This document shows positions 12,372-26,600 of a stretch of DNA of 64,000 nt, piece by piece. The position numbers were made by a program, and so were the translations under genes. This stretch comes from Siniperca chuatsi (lineage: Eukaryota; Chordata; Actinopteri; Centrarchiformes; Sinipercidae): positions 18,841,175 through 18,905,174 of the forward strand of contig NC_058046.1 of assembly GCF_020085105.1 (NCBI RefSeq), written 5' to 3'. Each line of letters opens with the position of its first letter. Within the stretch, counting starts at the first letter, position 1. The notes beneath the pieces were generated by a model. The model saw nothing but the letters and a program-made list of their open reading frames with translations, was not told where the DNA came from and ran no database searches.

Positions 12372-14645
12372 GTAAGGTGTTTGTGGAGATTGTCTCTCCA
12401 AATTCATTGTGTGCCGAGTCTAATTTTAACTCCAGAAGGTACGCTGATTCGCTGGGTAAGGTTTAAACCAGTCCGATAGATTAAGAGCTTAACTATCCCG
12501 GCAAAGGCTTCCTTAAGCCTGTACTTAGAAGGTCATGTCTCAGCTGTGCAAGCTAGAAAAGTGGCCAGCCGCTAGCTGACACTGACAGGCACACTGCACC
12601 AGACAGCTAGCTTTTAGCACCAGTTTCATTCAGCTAACTACTGCAAACATGCAGGAATGGGCGAATCAGTTATGCGTGAGTAATTGATCGATCGTTAATT
12701 GCCGAACCGTCTGCGCTAATCTAACTAACTTTACGTTACCGTTACATAGGCCTGTTTTAGTTTTCTTCCAGCTGAATTATACACACTCGAGCCTGCTATG
12801 CTAACGTTAACGTCTTGATAGCCTGATGCTAGCAAGCTAGCGAACCTTTCCTCTACTTTTTGGCTAGGTTAGCAGTATAGTACTCATATTGTTAGTCTGG
12901 AAACTATTTAAGAGTACGCTATTAGTTCAGTGTGAGTATGGCCTGGTAGCAGTGAGAATTGTCGTACAAACATACCGTAGTCAGCTAGCTAGCTAGCTAG
13001 TTAAGTTATTTCGTCTTGCTAGCTACGTCGTCAGTTGTATTAACGCATCGTATTTGATTATCTTGTGGCTAACAGCCTGTCTGATGTTGACAGCTACCTG
13101 AAGCTCAATGAATAACGAAACTCCTAAGTTACAATGAATGAAACACTGTAATTTGTCGACGCAGTTCATTGTCACTAATAGCAAGTTAACGTTAATCACT
13201 GATAGGCCTCTGCTATTAATTTAGACTTGTTACCAAATGACTCACTCATCACTCTCCACTAGCATCATTGTGAAGTTTCATTCAATTAAAAGTAATTTAA
13301 AGTACAGTTAATAGCTGTATTATTGTTATATCCAGACGTATAATGACAGTGTTCATTATTATTATTGTTAAAACATTTCGTGTTACATAAGGGTATCGAT
13401 TATGATCAAGATAAATTCCTATCTGACAAAGAGCTAAGTTATCTACAATAATATCTGATGGAATAGGAAGTCAGTCGAATTAATGAAAGGCTAATGACAT
13501 GATTAGCCATAATAATTTTGAGTGACTACATCAATATTTGTATTATGGTAATGAAGTATCATAATCATTATATACATGTATATTCATAACAATACATGAT
13601 GACCCCCAGTAAAAAAAAAGCATCACAATTCTCAGCAATATTAGTGTGTTGTTTTGAGAAAAACATGGTTTTATTTTCCCTATAGCAGCAGGAGCATGTT
13701 TCACTTTCTAATCTGAATGTCTGTTCCTTTTTTGGGTCAAACTGAGCAGCATTTCCATATAACTTGAACACTATTGCTCAAATTTTATTGCTGGAAGTAT
13801 AGTTGTGTAAATGGGAGAAGATCTTTCGCAAAGAGGTGCTGGGTCAAGAGTGGAAATCAACAACAAGAAATACATATACAGTGGTGTGAAAAAGTGTTTG
13901 CCCCCTTCTTGATTTCTTATTTTTTTTGCATGTTTGTCACACTTAAATGTTTCAGATCATCAAACAAATTTAAATATTAGTCAAAGATAACACAAGTAAA
14001 CACAAAATGCAGTTTTTAAATGAAGGTTGTTATTATTAAGGGAAAACAAAAGCCAAACCTACATGGCCCTGTGTAAAAAACTGATTGCCCCCTAAACCTA
14101 ATAACTGGTTGGGCCACCCTTAGCAGCAACAACTGCAATCAAGCATTTGCGATAACTTGCACCGAGTCTTTTTCAGTACTGTGGAGGAATTTTGGCCCAC
14201 TCATCTTTGCAGAATTGTTGTAATTCAGACACATTGGAGGGTTTTCGAGCATGAACTGCCTTTTTAAGATCATGCCACAGCGTCTCAATAGGATTCAGGT
14301 CAGGACTTTGACTAGGCCACTCCAAAGTCTTCATTTTGTTCTTCTTCACACCACTGTAGTTATATGCGACAGAAAACATTTGAAGTTGACTCAGTAAAAG
14401 AGATATTGTTGGCCACATACATGCTGACCAAGACCATTTATGTTTAAAGAGGAGATATTAGTCTGTTTTCTTAGCAAAATCCATTGTTTTCTTTTCTGAT
14501 AGGTCACTGCCATTTGTTCAGGAGAAGACAGGAATTCCCTTTATTTTCCTGGGCTTGCACTTTTAGTATTTCCTGTTGCTCTTTTCATGCTCCAAGTTTC
14601 CACTCAGGAAAAGATTTCACAATAATCTTTCTTACCCTTTTGCAG
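12372..14645 (+). other. ap1b1: Probable first intron of ap1b1
   Basis: It runs from the GTAAGG donor to the TTGCAG acceptor ending at 14645. The first kilobase is rich in AGCT, GCTAGC and AACGTTA words, including an (AGCT)n run at 12983-13000 and the palindrome TTAACGTTAA at 13186-13195. The 3' part carries a 478-bp Tc1-derived element. No coding exon is recognised. Confidence 0.5.
13879..14356 (-). mobile_element. Non-autonomous Tc1/mariner element (internal deletion derivative)
   Basis: The element starts with CAGTGGTGTGAAAAAGTG and ends with the matching inverted end CTTCACACCACTG. TA dinucleotides flank both sides (13877-13878 and 14357-14358), as expected for Tc1/mariner target duplication. 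On the minus strand it keeps only the C-terminal piece of a transposase: the words [20 protein letters not shown] include the last acidic residue of the DD34E triad. The two catalytic aspartates and the DNA-binding domain are missing, so it cannot mobilise itself. It sits about 290 bp upstream of the ap1b1 start-codon exon. Confidence 0.85.
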
Positions 14646-14669
14646 GAGAATCGACAATTTGGATCCAAG

Positions 14670-17600
14670 ATGACGGACTCCAAGTACTTCACCACTACCA
14701 AGAAAGGTCTGATAGCTTACTATTAATTCATAAGCTAGCATCCATGCATTGTTTTTAAGCAAGTGCTTTGTGGATTTTGTGGCATAGTCAGCTGGGTGTT
14801 GCTGAATTATTATCTCTGCAAAGGGAGACCTGAACTTGTATTTTAGTTTGTTAACGTAGTCCAATTAACTTGAAGCTGTTCAGTGGTTTCAGAAAAATGC
14901 AATTGGATATAGTCACAGCAACATGGTGCGTTACATATTCATCAGTGTTCAGTCTATGAAGCCAAAGATGCTTACTCGGTTTAAGATTTTACAGGTCCTC
15001 AAGACATGAATGCATAGCATACTACGTTAGAGTTTGAGTTGTTTAATGTATTTACACTTTACCAATACTTGAAAAAAATTGATCCGAAGATGTTATCTCC
15101 CTGCTTTGAATCAACGTTGTTGCCTAGAACCGAACAAGTCTGGTTATTATAAATCAGATTAGACATATTGAGCGTTAGCATTCAGAGATTTAACTATCCT
15201 GCTGTGCCTCCTGTTGTGTTTGTATGGCTCTTCTCACACAACCCAGAACTGTGTATGTTCCCACACACAGGGCTTAGAACATGCAAACAGATGCTTGTGA
15301 GTGATAGTGTATAGACCCCTTATGTTTGTTAGGATTGCTTGAGACATAAGAGCATGTTTCCTTCAGTATCTGCTTTTTCTGTGCATCTGCCCGATGTTGC
15401 TGTTTGCTGTCTGTTGCTAACATCTTGAAGGAGATTGGCAGTGATTAGCGGTTTACAGTGCCTGGGAAACTCTTTAAGTAGGTAGACTCAAAGTTAAGCC
15501 CAAAATTGACAGTGTACTGAGAGTGTATGTTTTTATAGTGTATTTTAGGCAGATAGGCACGCCAGCGATACTGCACTGAAATGTAAACTAAATAAAGTCA
15601 AGTCTCTTTCAGTTTTGTACAAAGCAACAAAAAAGAACTAATTTCTCATCCTTCATGAGAGGTTCACATGATGACATGATGCTTTACTCAGTACCTACAC
15701 TCACATGTAGGAACAAACACATTATTAAATGTTAGCAATACCTCTGCAATAATTCAATTTGTAGTATTTTAAGATAAAACTAGGTAGAAATATTTTTGTG
15801 TCTCAATGCTTAGAAAATGATTGCCATCTCCACGTGTATGTATGTATATATATATATATATATATATAAATAAAGGTATCCAAAATTTCAGCTACTAATA
15901 ATGCCAAACGATAACATCCTGCTGCAGCTTTATGATAAAAGCTTTCTATCACTGTTCCACTGGAAGGCTTTTAGGGTGGAGCAGCTATTGGAAGTGTCTC
16001 CTTAGTCACCAAAGCTAACTCATTGTTAAATAAAAACATCAAGATATGGACAAGTTTCTGTTTTAGATAAAAAATTAAAAAAAAACATCACTTGTGCACT
16101 CTGATCAAGATGGCTGCTTTCAGCATGTGCACCCTGACAACCAATACCACCCTCCAGTATCAGAAACTGCTGTGGATGTCAATGTCCCAATTCTGTACAT
16201 ATGAGGGGTTCTGATAAATAAGGGAACGCATTGTATGTCAGTGTATCTACTTTCTAGTTTGCACGTTGTGATTTGTGAAAAGAGGGCAATGCTGCACAGT
16301 CCTCCTTTCTACGCTCTACATCACAAATGGATTACATGATGTGTGATTCCCTTTTGTCTTTTGTGTGTACAGGGGAGATCTTTGAGCTCAAGGCAGAGCT
16401 AAACAGTGATAAGAAAGAGAAGAAGAAGGAGGCTGTGAAGAAGGTCATTGCATCTATGACAGTTGGCAAGGATGTCAGGTGAGCCAGGGAAAATAATATC
16501 AGAAACATCCACATTGGAATAATGTACTGTAACACATCACCTTCCATTTAAGTCAACAGTCACATAGCACCTTGTCCTTCCTTCAGCGCTCTGTTCCCAG
16601 ATGTTGTGAACTGCATGCAGACGGACAACCTGGAGCTGAAAAAGCTGGTCTACCTCTACCTGATGAATTATGCCAAGAGTCAGCCAGACATGGCTATAAT
16701 GGCTGTTAACACCTTTGTAAAGGTAAAGCTCAATTGGTCATAAATATGTAAAAAACCATATTGAATTATCTATTCACAATATATCATTCAAGTGCAGTAA
16801 TCACTGCAATTAGCGCTTGCTTGGTACAGTGCTATAAAAAGGTACGTGGAGTCCTTCTTATTGTGCCAAAAATGTATTTTAGATTAAATAAAAGTATTAA
16901 AAAAGAGGGAAAAAACATAAATGTTCTATTAGAATTTCACCATTGGGACTAACTCTTGGTACCAGGAAGTTTCGGACTGTGCTCATGATATATACAGGTG
17001 TATAGACATTTTTGCATAGCACTGTATGATTGGGAAGATAAATACTCTCATGCTAATTTTAACCTACTCGTGCATGCTGTTTAGGGCAACACTCGTCTGT
17101 ACAACTGAGTAAAGTGACTTGCCATTATTTTGCTTTTGAATCTCTCTGACTTTACTGAGATAATCACCAAACCTCAAGGTATCAATTTAGGTTAAATACA
17201 GCCATCAGTGTCCTTTGAAGATCTATTTTTCCTTCTTCCCTTTTATCATACTACAATTGCAGTGAGACTCCGGTATATGCTAATTACATTCTTTACAGAA
17301 CACTAATGCAGACAAATGTTTGATACATTTAAAATGTCTCCCAGATAATGCAGTATGATATATAAATAAATCAAAAGTTGTGACAAAACTTATGACCTCT
17401 CTGAACCACCCATCTAGGACTGTGAAGACCCTAACCCTCTAATCCGGGCCCTTGCTGTTCGTACCATGGGCTGCATTCGTGTGGATAAGATCACTGAGTA
17501 CCTCTGTGAGCCACTGAGGAAATGTCTGAAGGACGAAGACCCATATGTGAGGAAGACGGCTGCTGTGTGTGTAGCAAAGCTCCATGATATCAACGCACAG

Positions 17601-20600
17601 TTGGTGGAGGACCAAGGCTTCCTGGACACCCTTAAAGACCTCATCTCTGACTCCAACCCCATGGTACGACTCCTTCTGGCAGCCTTCTAGCTGGCTATTG
17701 AGCCAGCCAGATGTTTCACTCAGGATAACACAGCTGGCTACCAGCCCCTGCTCTACTTTTAACCGATAAGCCCTGTTCTGGCATACATAATTGTGTTAGT
17801 ACAATGACCTCTCTTTTTATATCTTAATATAGCTGGTGGCTACTATTTTTATGTCAGCATTTATCTGTACTCTTGTCTTCATCCTTAGGTTGTAGCAAAC
17901 GCAGTGGCAGCGCTCTCTGAGATAGCAGAGTCTCACCCCAACAGTAATCTACTGGACCTGAATCCTCAGACCATCAACAAGTTGCTGACAGCTTTAAATG
18001 AGTGTACAGAATGGGGGCAGATATTCATTCTTGACTGCCTGGCCAATTACACACCTCGTGATGACCGTGAGTCCCAAAGGTAACAGAAAGCACTTCCTTC
18101 ATTAAAACTGCATGTCAATCAGCACATGCTCCCAGTAAACACTGTGTGAGTTGGCTGATATATATAATTTTATTTTATTTATTGTTTGCTCTTTCTCTCC
18201 CAATATCATCAACATCTGCTAGCATCTGTGAGCGTGTGACCCCACGGCTCTCGCATGCCAACTCTGCAGTGGTGTTGTCAGCAGTGAAAGTTTTAATGAA
18301 GTTCATGGAGATGCTGCCCAAAGACTTGGACTACTATGGCACCCTGCTGAAGAAGCTCGCCCCTCCACTGGTCACTTTGCTTTCTGCTGAGCCCGAGTTG
18401 CAATATGTGGCCCTTAGAAACATCAACCTCATCGTACAGAGACGGTAAATGTGGGGACATGCCCTGGGGAGGTGTCTTTACTATTCTTTATACTTTGGGA
18501 ATAGCAGGCCCTAATAAAAGCTGCATTTACTGTAGCACAGTACATTTCAATTGGATTCCTTTTACTTTATTATATGTTGTGTTACAGTCTAAATCAATTG
18601 CCACAAATAACAAGAAATGTTGATGTTCCTTTTTTAGCCCAGAGATCCTGAAACACGAGATGAAGGTTTTCTTTGTAAAGTACAATGACCCAATCTATGT
18701 CAAACTCGAGAAGCTGGACATCATGATTCGCCTAGCATCTCAAGCCAACATCGCCCAGGTAACATACCCACAGCTATAATACATCATTGTGTTGGAAAAG
18801 TTGCTTTTAAGAAAGCAAAAATATTGTTCACAGGATCATCTGAGTGCCACTATATGTTTGTCTGTTTTGCTGTAGGTCCTGGCTGAGCTGAAGGAGTACG
18901 CCACTGAGGTGGATGTGGACTTTGTCCGTAAAGCGGTCAGAGCCATTGGCCGTTGTGCCATCAAAGTAGAGGTGGGTGGAAATGATGTCATACTGTCACC
19001 AGATGCTTTGTTGTTCAGATCCTTGTGTCATCTATGTAGTTCAATGATAAAGTATGTTCATATTTACTGGTACTCAATCAGATTACAACACTGTAAATGA
19101 TAAAAGGCCACCAGTCATGCACAGTTGCAGTGTTTTTATAATGAATACAAGGTAGCTCTGTCATCAAGACTGCAAGGTGCTGTGTGTTAGTTCCTAAAAC
19201 AAATTATACTACTGGTTGTTTCGGTTTCCATTTTGGACACGTAAAAGTATACAGTACATCATGATATTTTTCTCTCATAGTTTTAATAGAACATACTTAA
19301 AAGGAACACAAGACTGTCTACGGTTGATTCCTGGCCATGTGGGACTATTTAAGCCTTACCTAAATATATAAAGCCAATCTGTAATTTCTAGTAATTTACA
19401 TATAAGAATCTAAAGAAGAATATTTCAAATCCTCCAAGTTTTCATTTTTAAGTGACATCCTGAACAAAATTCCACTTTTTTTTCCTGATGACCTACAGAT
19501 GAAAAAACACCCAAAAAACTAGTTCCATATTGTAGCATATATATTTTTATGCACACATTTTATATTTATTTGTCTATACTGTTTTTAATCTGCAGTCCTA
19601 TCATGACAGATTTCTTTCTTCTCTCCATTCATTAGCAATCAGCAGAGCGCTGTGTCAGCACACTGCTAGACCTCATCCAAACCAAGGTCAACTACGTGGT
19701 GCAGGAGGCCATTGTGGTCATCAAGGACATATTTCGCAAGTACCCCAACAAGTAGGTTTATTATTCAGATTCAACCTTAACAGTTGAGGAATGCAGAATG
19801 ATGTGTCTGTGATTTATACTTTATGTATGATGCATTAATCAGAACTGGGCACTTGTAGAAGCTGATTTTGCTGTGAGGCTGCTGTTTAGTATCATTCTTC
19901 AAACAGATATATAAGGCACTTCACCCTTATCAAAGTTTGACTAGACACACAGTTTATAGGCTGGCCATTCAAATTGAGACATATTTGGATGTGTGATGTT
20001 GTATGACCTATTATATGCTTTGTATTGTTGTCTGAGCTATAGTATTTACTCACAAGCACCTGGACTGTTCCACTTCACTGACCCTCAGATTAAAAAAAAA
20101 GCTCATTACACAGACAAAAAGTCTTTTCAGATTGGCATTTATCCCAGAAGACATGCAAAAGAGCTTTCAGACACGAAAATTGTCCCCAGTAACACAGAGA
20201 ATGTTTGTAGTGGACGGCACTTAACACCCTGCCTTGATTGCACCTGATCAAAGGTCAGGCAGATTCGGCTGGAGTATGACTTCTGCTGTGGGTCCAACAG
20301 CATGGATTCATGTGCCAGACAGAAATCTCTCCCACACAGCAGTAGGCCATCACCGTGGAGTCGTGAGTCTCCATGGGAGCAGCTTTGCAAAGCTTCCAGC
20401 TCGGCATGGCTCAAGCCTTTAGCTGTATGAGTCACTACCCACTCAAACTTCTGCCCTTTCTATTAATTTTACATCAACTAAATCTTTCTGCCTTGGCATA
20501 TTTTGTAATAAAGGCATTATGCAAATATAATTGGTAATTATCAAGCATTATATATCTGCATTTTATGCAGATCAGATATACCTCAATCACAGGAATGCAT

Positions 20601-23600
20601 CATCATCACTGCAGAAAACATTGGTTGATTGAGCATCTAGCAAGTGAAAGACCCAAAGGACGGTGAATATTGGATTTAAATTTGTCAGGCTGCTAGAACA
20701 CATGACTCCAATGTGATGCTAATGTTGCTCAGTGTCTGCTGGGTGTGAAAGTTTGTTTTGTTTTGTTTTTCTGTCTCATGAATAGATTAAAGCAGTTTTA
20801 AGTAAATTAAACTACTTTGCTGTAAATGAGTGTTACGTTTTTTGTCTCTCCTAATACATTTGCAACATTTGAGTGCATGTAATGTTGTTTTGTATGACTG
20901 TTTCCAGGTATGAGAGTGTGATTGCCACTCTTTGTGAAAACCTGGACTCCCTGGATGAGCCGGAGGCACGTGCCGCCATGATCTGGATTGTGGGAGAATA
21001 TGCTGAGCGCATTGACAACGCTGATGAGCTGCTGGAGAGCTTTTTGGAGGGTTTCCATGATGAAAGCACTCAGGTGTGTTAGTGCGGGGAGGTTGTTATT
21101 AAAAAAAAATCAAGTCCATTTTTAATGGTAATGGCACCAATTATTTGCAGTCAGTGCTGGCAGTAAGTAACCACACTTTGCTTTCTGTAGTTGATAAAAA
21201 TTACAGCCATTGATTAGCTGCTGCAAATCACTGAAAATTGAGGTAACATGCCATATGTAATGAAGAAGTATTACAGAGAACTGGTCTTATTTAACTGACA
21301 AAATTTGCGGTAACTGTGAGAGAAATGAAAGAATTCTAGATGGGTAAAAGACTAACCATGTTTAATACGAAGACACTACAATAATGAGAGCATTTTTTAT
21401 ATCTGGCTCAGACACACATTTTATGGAGATGCCAGCCTTCACTCTGAAGAGTATTCTGCCACAGTTTGTTGTGTGCTTACACCAGTCTTTACTTGCTTAG
21501 ACAGCTCCCCCTAGTAATAGATCAGTTCCCATATTATAGCCTTGGAGAGACTTTTATGATTAAATTAAGTGATTTTGTGAGTAGAAAGAAATGCTTTATG
21601 GATGAAATGTTATCTTTTGTGCTGTTGTTTGGTAACAGCAGATTAAACTAGTAGTTTGACTATTTACTGTTTAGCAGGGTGTGGCATCCATGGGAAACTT
21701 AAGCCCTGAGAAGTGAAAATAGTTTAAACTTTGTTTATTTATTATGTGTTTACCGTGGTTCAATACAAGTCATTGTTAAAAGATCATCATTAAGATGCAC
21801 CTTGTCAATGTATTGCAGTTTTAGGCAAGTTATAATTACACTAGCTGCGTTAAGTAGTATGTGAGCAGCTGTAACATACTGTATGTGTTCACTATGTCCT
21901 CTAGGTGCAGCTGCAGCTACTGACGGCAATCGTCAAGTTGTTCCTGAAAAAGCCTACCGAAACCCAGGTGCTAGTGCAGCAAGTGTTGAGCCTAGCCACA
22001 CAGGTGAGGAAAAAAACACACACAGAGTTTGGCACATGTTCCTGCCATCATCTCTGTCTACAGATTTTTGACAATTCTCAACATGCTGTCTACTACTCTG
22101 AACTATCCATGTCTTCCCACTCTAGTTTGTATAATTTGTTTTCATCAGACATGGCTTTTGACTTTGCTTCTTAGCTCTTATTTGACTTTGCTCCTTAGCT
22201 CTTATTATTGTATCTTTTCCATTAGTTCTCCATTACTTAATCATTCTAGGTACACTGGAGAATTGTAATGGCAATATGGATCTGAGCCTTGCACTTCCCT
22301 CAGTAATGACTACAGTGCTTAATCTGCTCTTGCACTAATTGTATTTTAATGGTTTTAGGTAGAGAGTTGATTAAAAAAATTAAAACAAACATTCATAGGA
22401 AGTTCTATTTAGTATTATTTTAGCCAAAATTATGAGTATCAGGAATCATGTCAAAATGTACCTAAATGATGATCCACCCATTTGTAGTATAACCCTAATA
22501 CAGATATAAAAACTAGCTATAGCATCTGCACATTGTAAGTGTGTTAATGTTTGAAGGCGTAAATAAAACGTCTCTGACACAGTTTCAACAAAAACTGAAC
22601 ATTGTAAGCTTCACAAAGATGAAATTTATTACACGGCTGGGTACTGTGTTACATTAGTTTCTAAAGATTTATCTACAGCAATAAACTGGTAACTCTGTAT
22701 GTGTACAACAACACACTGCACTAGGCAGGCAGAAAGCAGCAAAGGGGACAAAATGTACCTCTTAACTTAAAAAAACCTTATAACAAAATATATTTTTTAT
22801 TCTTTCAATTAAAATATTAAACACAGTGCACATATGTGCATTTTTGAAAATGTTACTGCATACATAAAATTAGTTGGGGTTTTTTAAGTTTATTTGATTT
22901 AGTTGAAACCCTGAGAACATTCTACTTTTTCCGCAGTATTAAAATGTACAGTGTCCTAGCACTATCAAGGCTGACTTTTTGATATCTTTGAATCACTGCC
23001 CAGTCTCTCATATCGGAGCCAAGACCGAAAAGAGTCTAACATTAAGTATTTATTAAACAAGCTCCATGAATAATAATCCTTCCTCATGCCTCTATCTCGT
23101 TCTGCAGGACTCTGATAACCCAGACCTCAGGGACCGCGGCTACATCTACTGGCGTCTTCTCTCCACAGACCCTGTGGCTGCTAAGGAGGTGGTTCTGGCT
23201 GAGAAGCCCCTGATCTCTGAGGAGACAGATCTGATAGAGCCCACACTGCTGGAGGAGCTCATCTGCCACATTGGTACTCTGGCCTCTGTCTACCACAAGC
23301 CTCCCAGTGCCTTTGTTGAGGGCAGCCGGGGTGTTCAGCACAGGAGACTCCCTGGCAGTGCTGGATCGTGAGTCATGCACTTATTTTTATTTTTTTTTTA
23401 AACACTGCAGCCAAAGGGGTTTGTTTACTTAAGTGGACCTAGCTTCTTGATTCTGCCATTATGTTTTCCTTTGAATCTGCTGAGTAACGCACTTTCCAGG
23501 AGTGTCAAGCTTTTGAATACAACCTTTTACATTTACTTGTCATTGTTCTCAGTGGACTAGATGGAGTTATATCTGGAGTTTAATGACAAATTAGGCTTAC

Positions 23601-26600
23601 AGTTTGTTTGAAAATCACCAAGAATATCTAGTTTGCAAAATAGTTATCAAATAAATGACATAGAATGCATAACCTAAATTGTTTTATTTCTACTAGTGGG
23701 GAGAGTGTTGAGAGCCCAGACACAAGTTCTGCTGCTGGAGTTTCTGAGGCGCCCCCTGCTGTCATCCCATCCCAGGGAGACCTCCTGGGAGATCTGCTTA
23801 ATCTGGACCTGACACCTCCTACCACCACTGGACCAACACCACCCCCCTCCTCTGGTATGCAGATGGGTGCTATGGACCTTCTTGGGGGAGGACTGGACAG
23901 CCTGGTAGGTCTTCTACACACCACTGTTTGAGTGAAGCTGTAAGGCTCTGAAAGGCTGGCATAACACATCTTAGTTGATTTCAGTAATAGGCTTAATGTC
24001 AATGACCTAGTGGCGGTAATGTATCTTTGTATTTTGTCTTTTTTTCCCCCTTCCTTTTGGTGCTTTTTCTTCTCTTTTTTTTTTTTTTTTTTTTCTTTTG
24101 ACCCCTGTGTGTTTTCCTTTCTTTGTTCAATGCTGCACCTGCAGATGGGGGATGAGTCTGAGCCGGTAACTACATGGAGGGAGAGGGCACGCCATTTATA
24201 AACTATGTCAGGCTATGTTAGAGGATTCATTTAATCACTGCTGTTTTACTGTAGTTCTCTTGCATCGGTCTGACATTTTCATTCATCATTTATCATCTTT
24301 TATTATGGTGATATCTACAGTAAGCATGCTGTTAAATCCTTGAGTCCATCTCTTTTCTTATCTCTGGGCTTTGCGATGTGTTCCATGTTTCAATCAGCCG
24401 CCCATTCCCCTGCGGACGGACACTCCTCAGTCCCCTCAGCTCCCTCATCAGTCCCCATCGCCCCCAGATTACAGCCCCACTGAGGTTGGTCCGGGGGACC
24501 ACGCTGGACCAATAAAGGCCAGCACCAGCCTAGAACCCCCTCTTGTCCCCTTTTGTACCACTGTGTCCTCTAAATAGTCCTCCCCAGCAGTCATATGTGC
24601 CTGTTTTTGCACTTTGTATTACATTGTTTGTTTCCCTCTCCGTTTAAGTGAGATTTTAGTAAATCTTGCCCATGTTTTTTGTCAAAATGATGTCTTCCAT
24701 ACCTAGTAGTTTAGCTTTGTCACTGTGTGTAATCACTGTTTTTTTGCACTACCAGTTTTGTTCACTGACCCCCAACCTTTTCATCACCACAATAGACACA
24801 TTTAGTGAGTAGCATTTGAACAAAACCAATTGGATTTCAATAGCCACTCAGCTGAACTTGTGTGCACAGTAAAAGGTCAGTTACATAAGATGACAAATCC
24901 TCCCGTACTGGTCCTCCTTGCTGTTACTTGTTAATAATTTAAACCTCATAGCTGTCATTAATCACGGAAAGACATTTCTTAGACCCTCACACCCCTCCAT
25001 CCATCCTTTTCAAATCCTTCAGAATATTATTTAATGTATTTAATGTTGCACCAATAGATAACCAGAATTTTTTTTGTGCCCCCCCCCAGCTTGGTGGAGA
25101 CCTTGGAGGAAGTCCTGCTGTAAGTAATTTGTCTGAGTTTCTGTTGGGCTCTGATTGCTTAATACAGGGTGACATTGAACGTGTTAAGGTAACGTGTTGC
25201 TTTGTGACCCACAGATGGGGGCTGCTTTTGGTGCTCCTCCAGCTGTAATGCCAGCCTCTTTCAATGCCCCTGTTAGCGGGGGTCTGGATGACCTGTTTGA
25301 TCTCGGAGGTGGAGTTGGTATGCCTATGGGAGCATACAGTCCCCCTAAAACAGTGAGTTTTGATAAGCTGGGATGAGACATACTATAGAATGATGTAACA
25401 GCTGTGGTGGGATCCCTAATAAAATATCTGATCTTGTCTCTGTTCAGGTTTGGCTTCCAGCCATGAAGGCCAAGGGTCTGGAGATATCAGGCACTTTTGC
25501 CCGCCGTGCTGGGGTCATCCAAATGGAGATGACCCTCAGTAATAAAGCTATGAGTGTCATGACTGATTTCGCCATCCAGTTTAACAGAAACAGGTAACTA
25601 CCTAACCTACTAAGCAATGTGCTGAGATTTGTGTATATTTTCACTTTTTGTGAGATTTTTTCCCTCCGTGTTCCTCTGTAGCTTTGGTCTCGCTCCGGCT
25701 GGTCCACTCCAGGTTCTGACTCCTCTTAACCCAAACCAGAGTATTGAAGTGGCTCTTCCCCTCAGTACTGTGGGACCTGTCATGAAGATGGAGCCTCTCA
25801 GCAACCTGCAGGTAACACCTTCACAATATTTATTTCCCCTGAATTGAATGTGACAGTGATGGTTTTTGTTTTGGTTGAACAGTAGCGTTCTTCCAGGGCC
25901 TTGAACATCGTGACAGCACTCTGTCAGAGATGCATTGTAATGTAAACAGAGTAAGTAGACATGGCTCCTAACACAGCCAGTAAGTAATACCATTACTTTC
26001 CTTAATCTGTCAAATTCCAAATTAAAGTTTGTGATTTTTCAACTTCTTAGTCCTTAATCTTTATACATCCAAAGTTTACAGAACGAAAACATCAATATGC
26101 TTCATAGTTAAAATATTCATGCACCTGACTAAGTTTTGTCCTCAAAATAGAACTGTGTCTAAACCGATTAGTAATGCATCCTCACTGTTGTTCAGCTATA
26201 CTGTCAAATTCCCATGTTGTGAATAAAACAGAATTAAAACATAAAACAGCCTTTAGAAGGGTTGTGATAAGTTCTAAATAAAAGGAGCGGCAGAGGCTGG
26301 CTCGTTTTTTGATCAGGGTGGTTCTTTTAACTGGGCAGAATGGTGGACGGGTGCTGTTTGCAGCTGGAGAGAGAAGATAAGAGTGTCGAGGGGGATGATA
26401 AAGATGTGGGTGGCCATTAGTGGTCACTCAGCACATGGCTCCTTTGTTTCTCCTGGCCTCAGTAACCATGCTAACCTTTCTACTCTGCTGCCCCTAGGCC
26501 TTGCTTTGATGGGTATTATTGTCTGTTTTGACAATTTCTCAGATATTTTGTTCTGTGTTGTTTTTGTTCTCCCATCATAAAAACATAAGACACAAGCACA

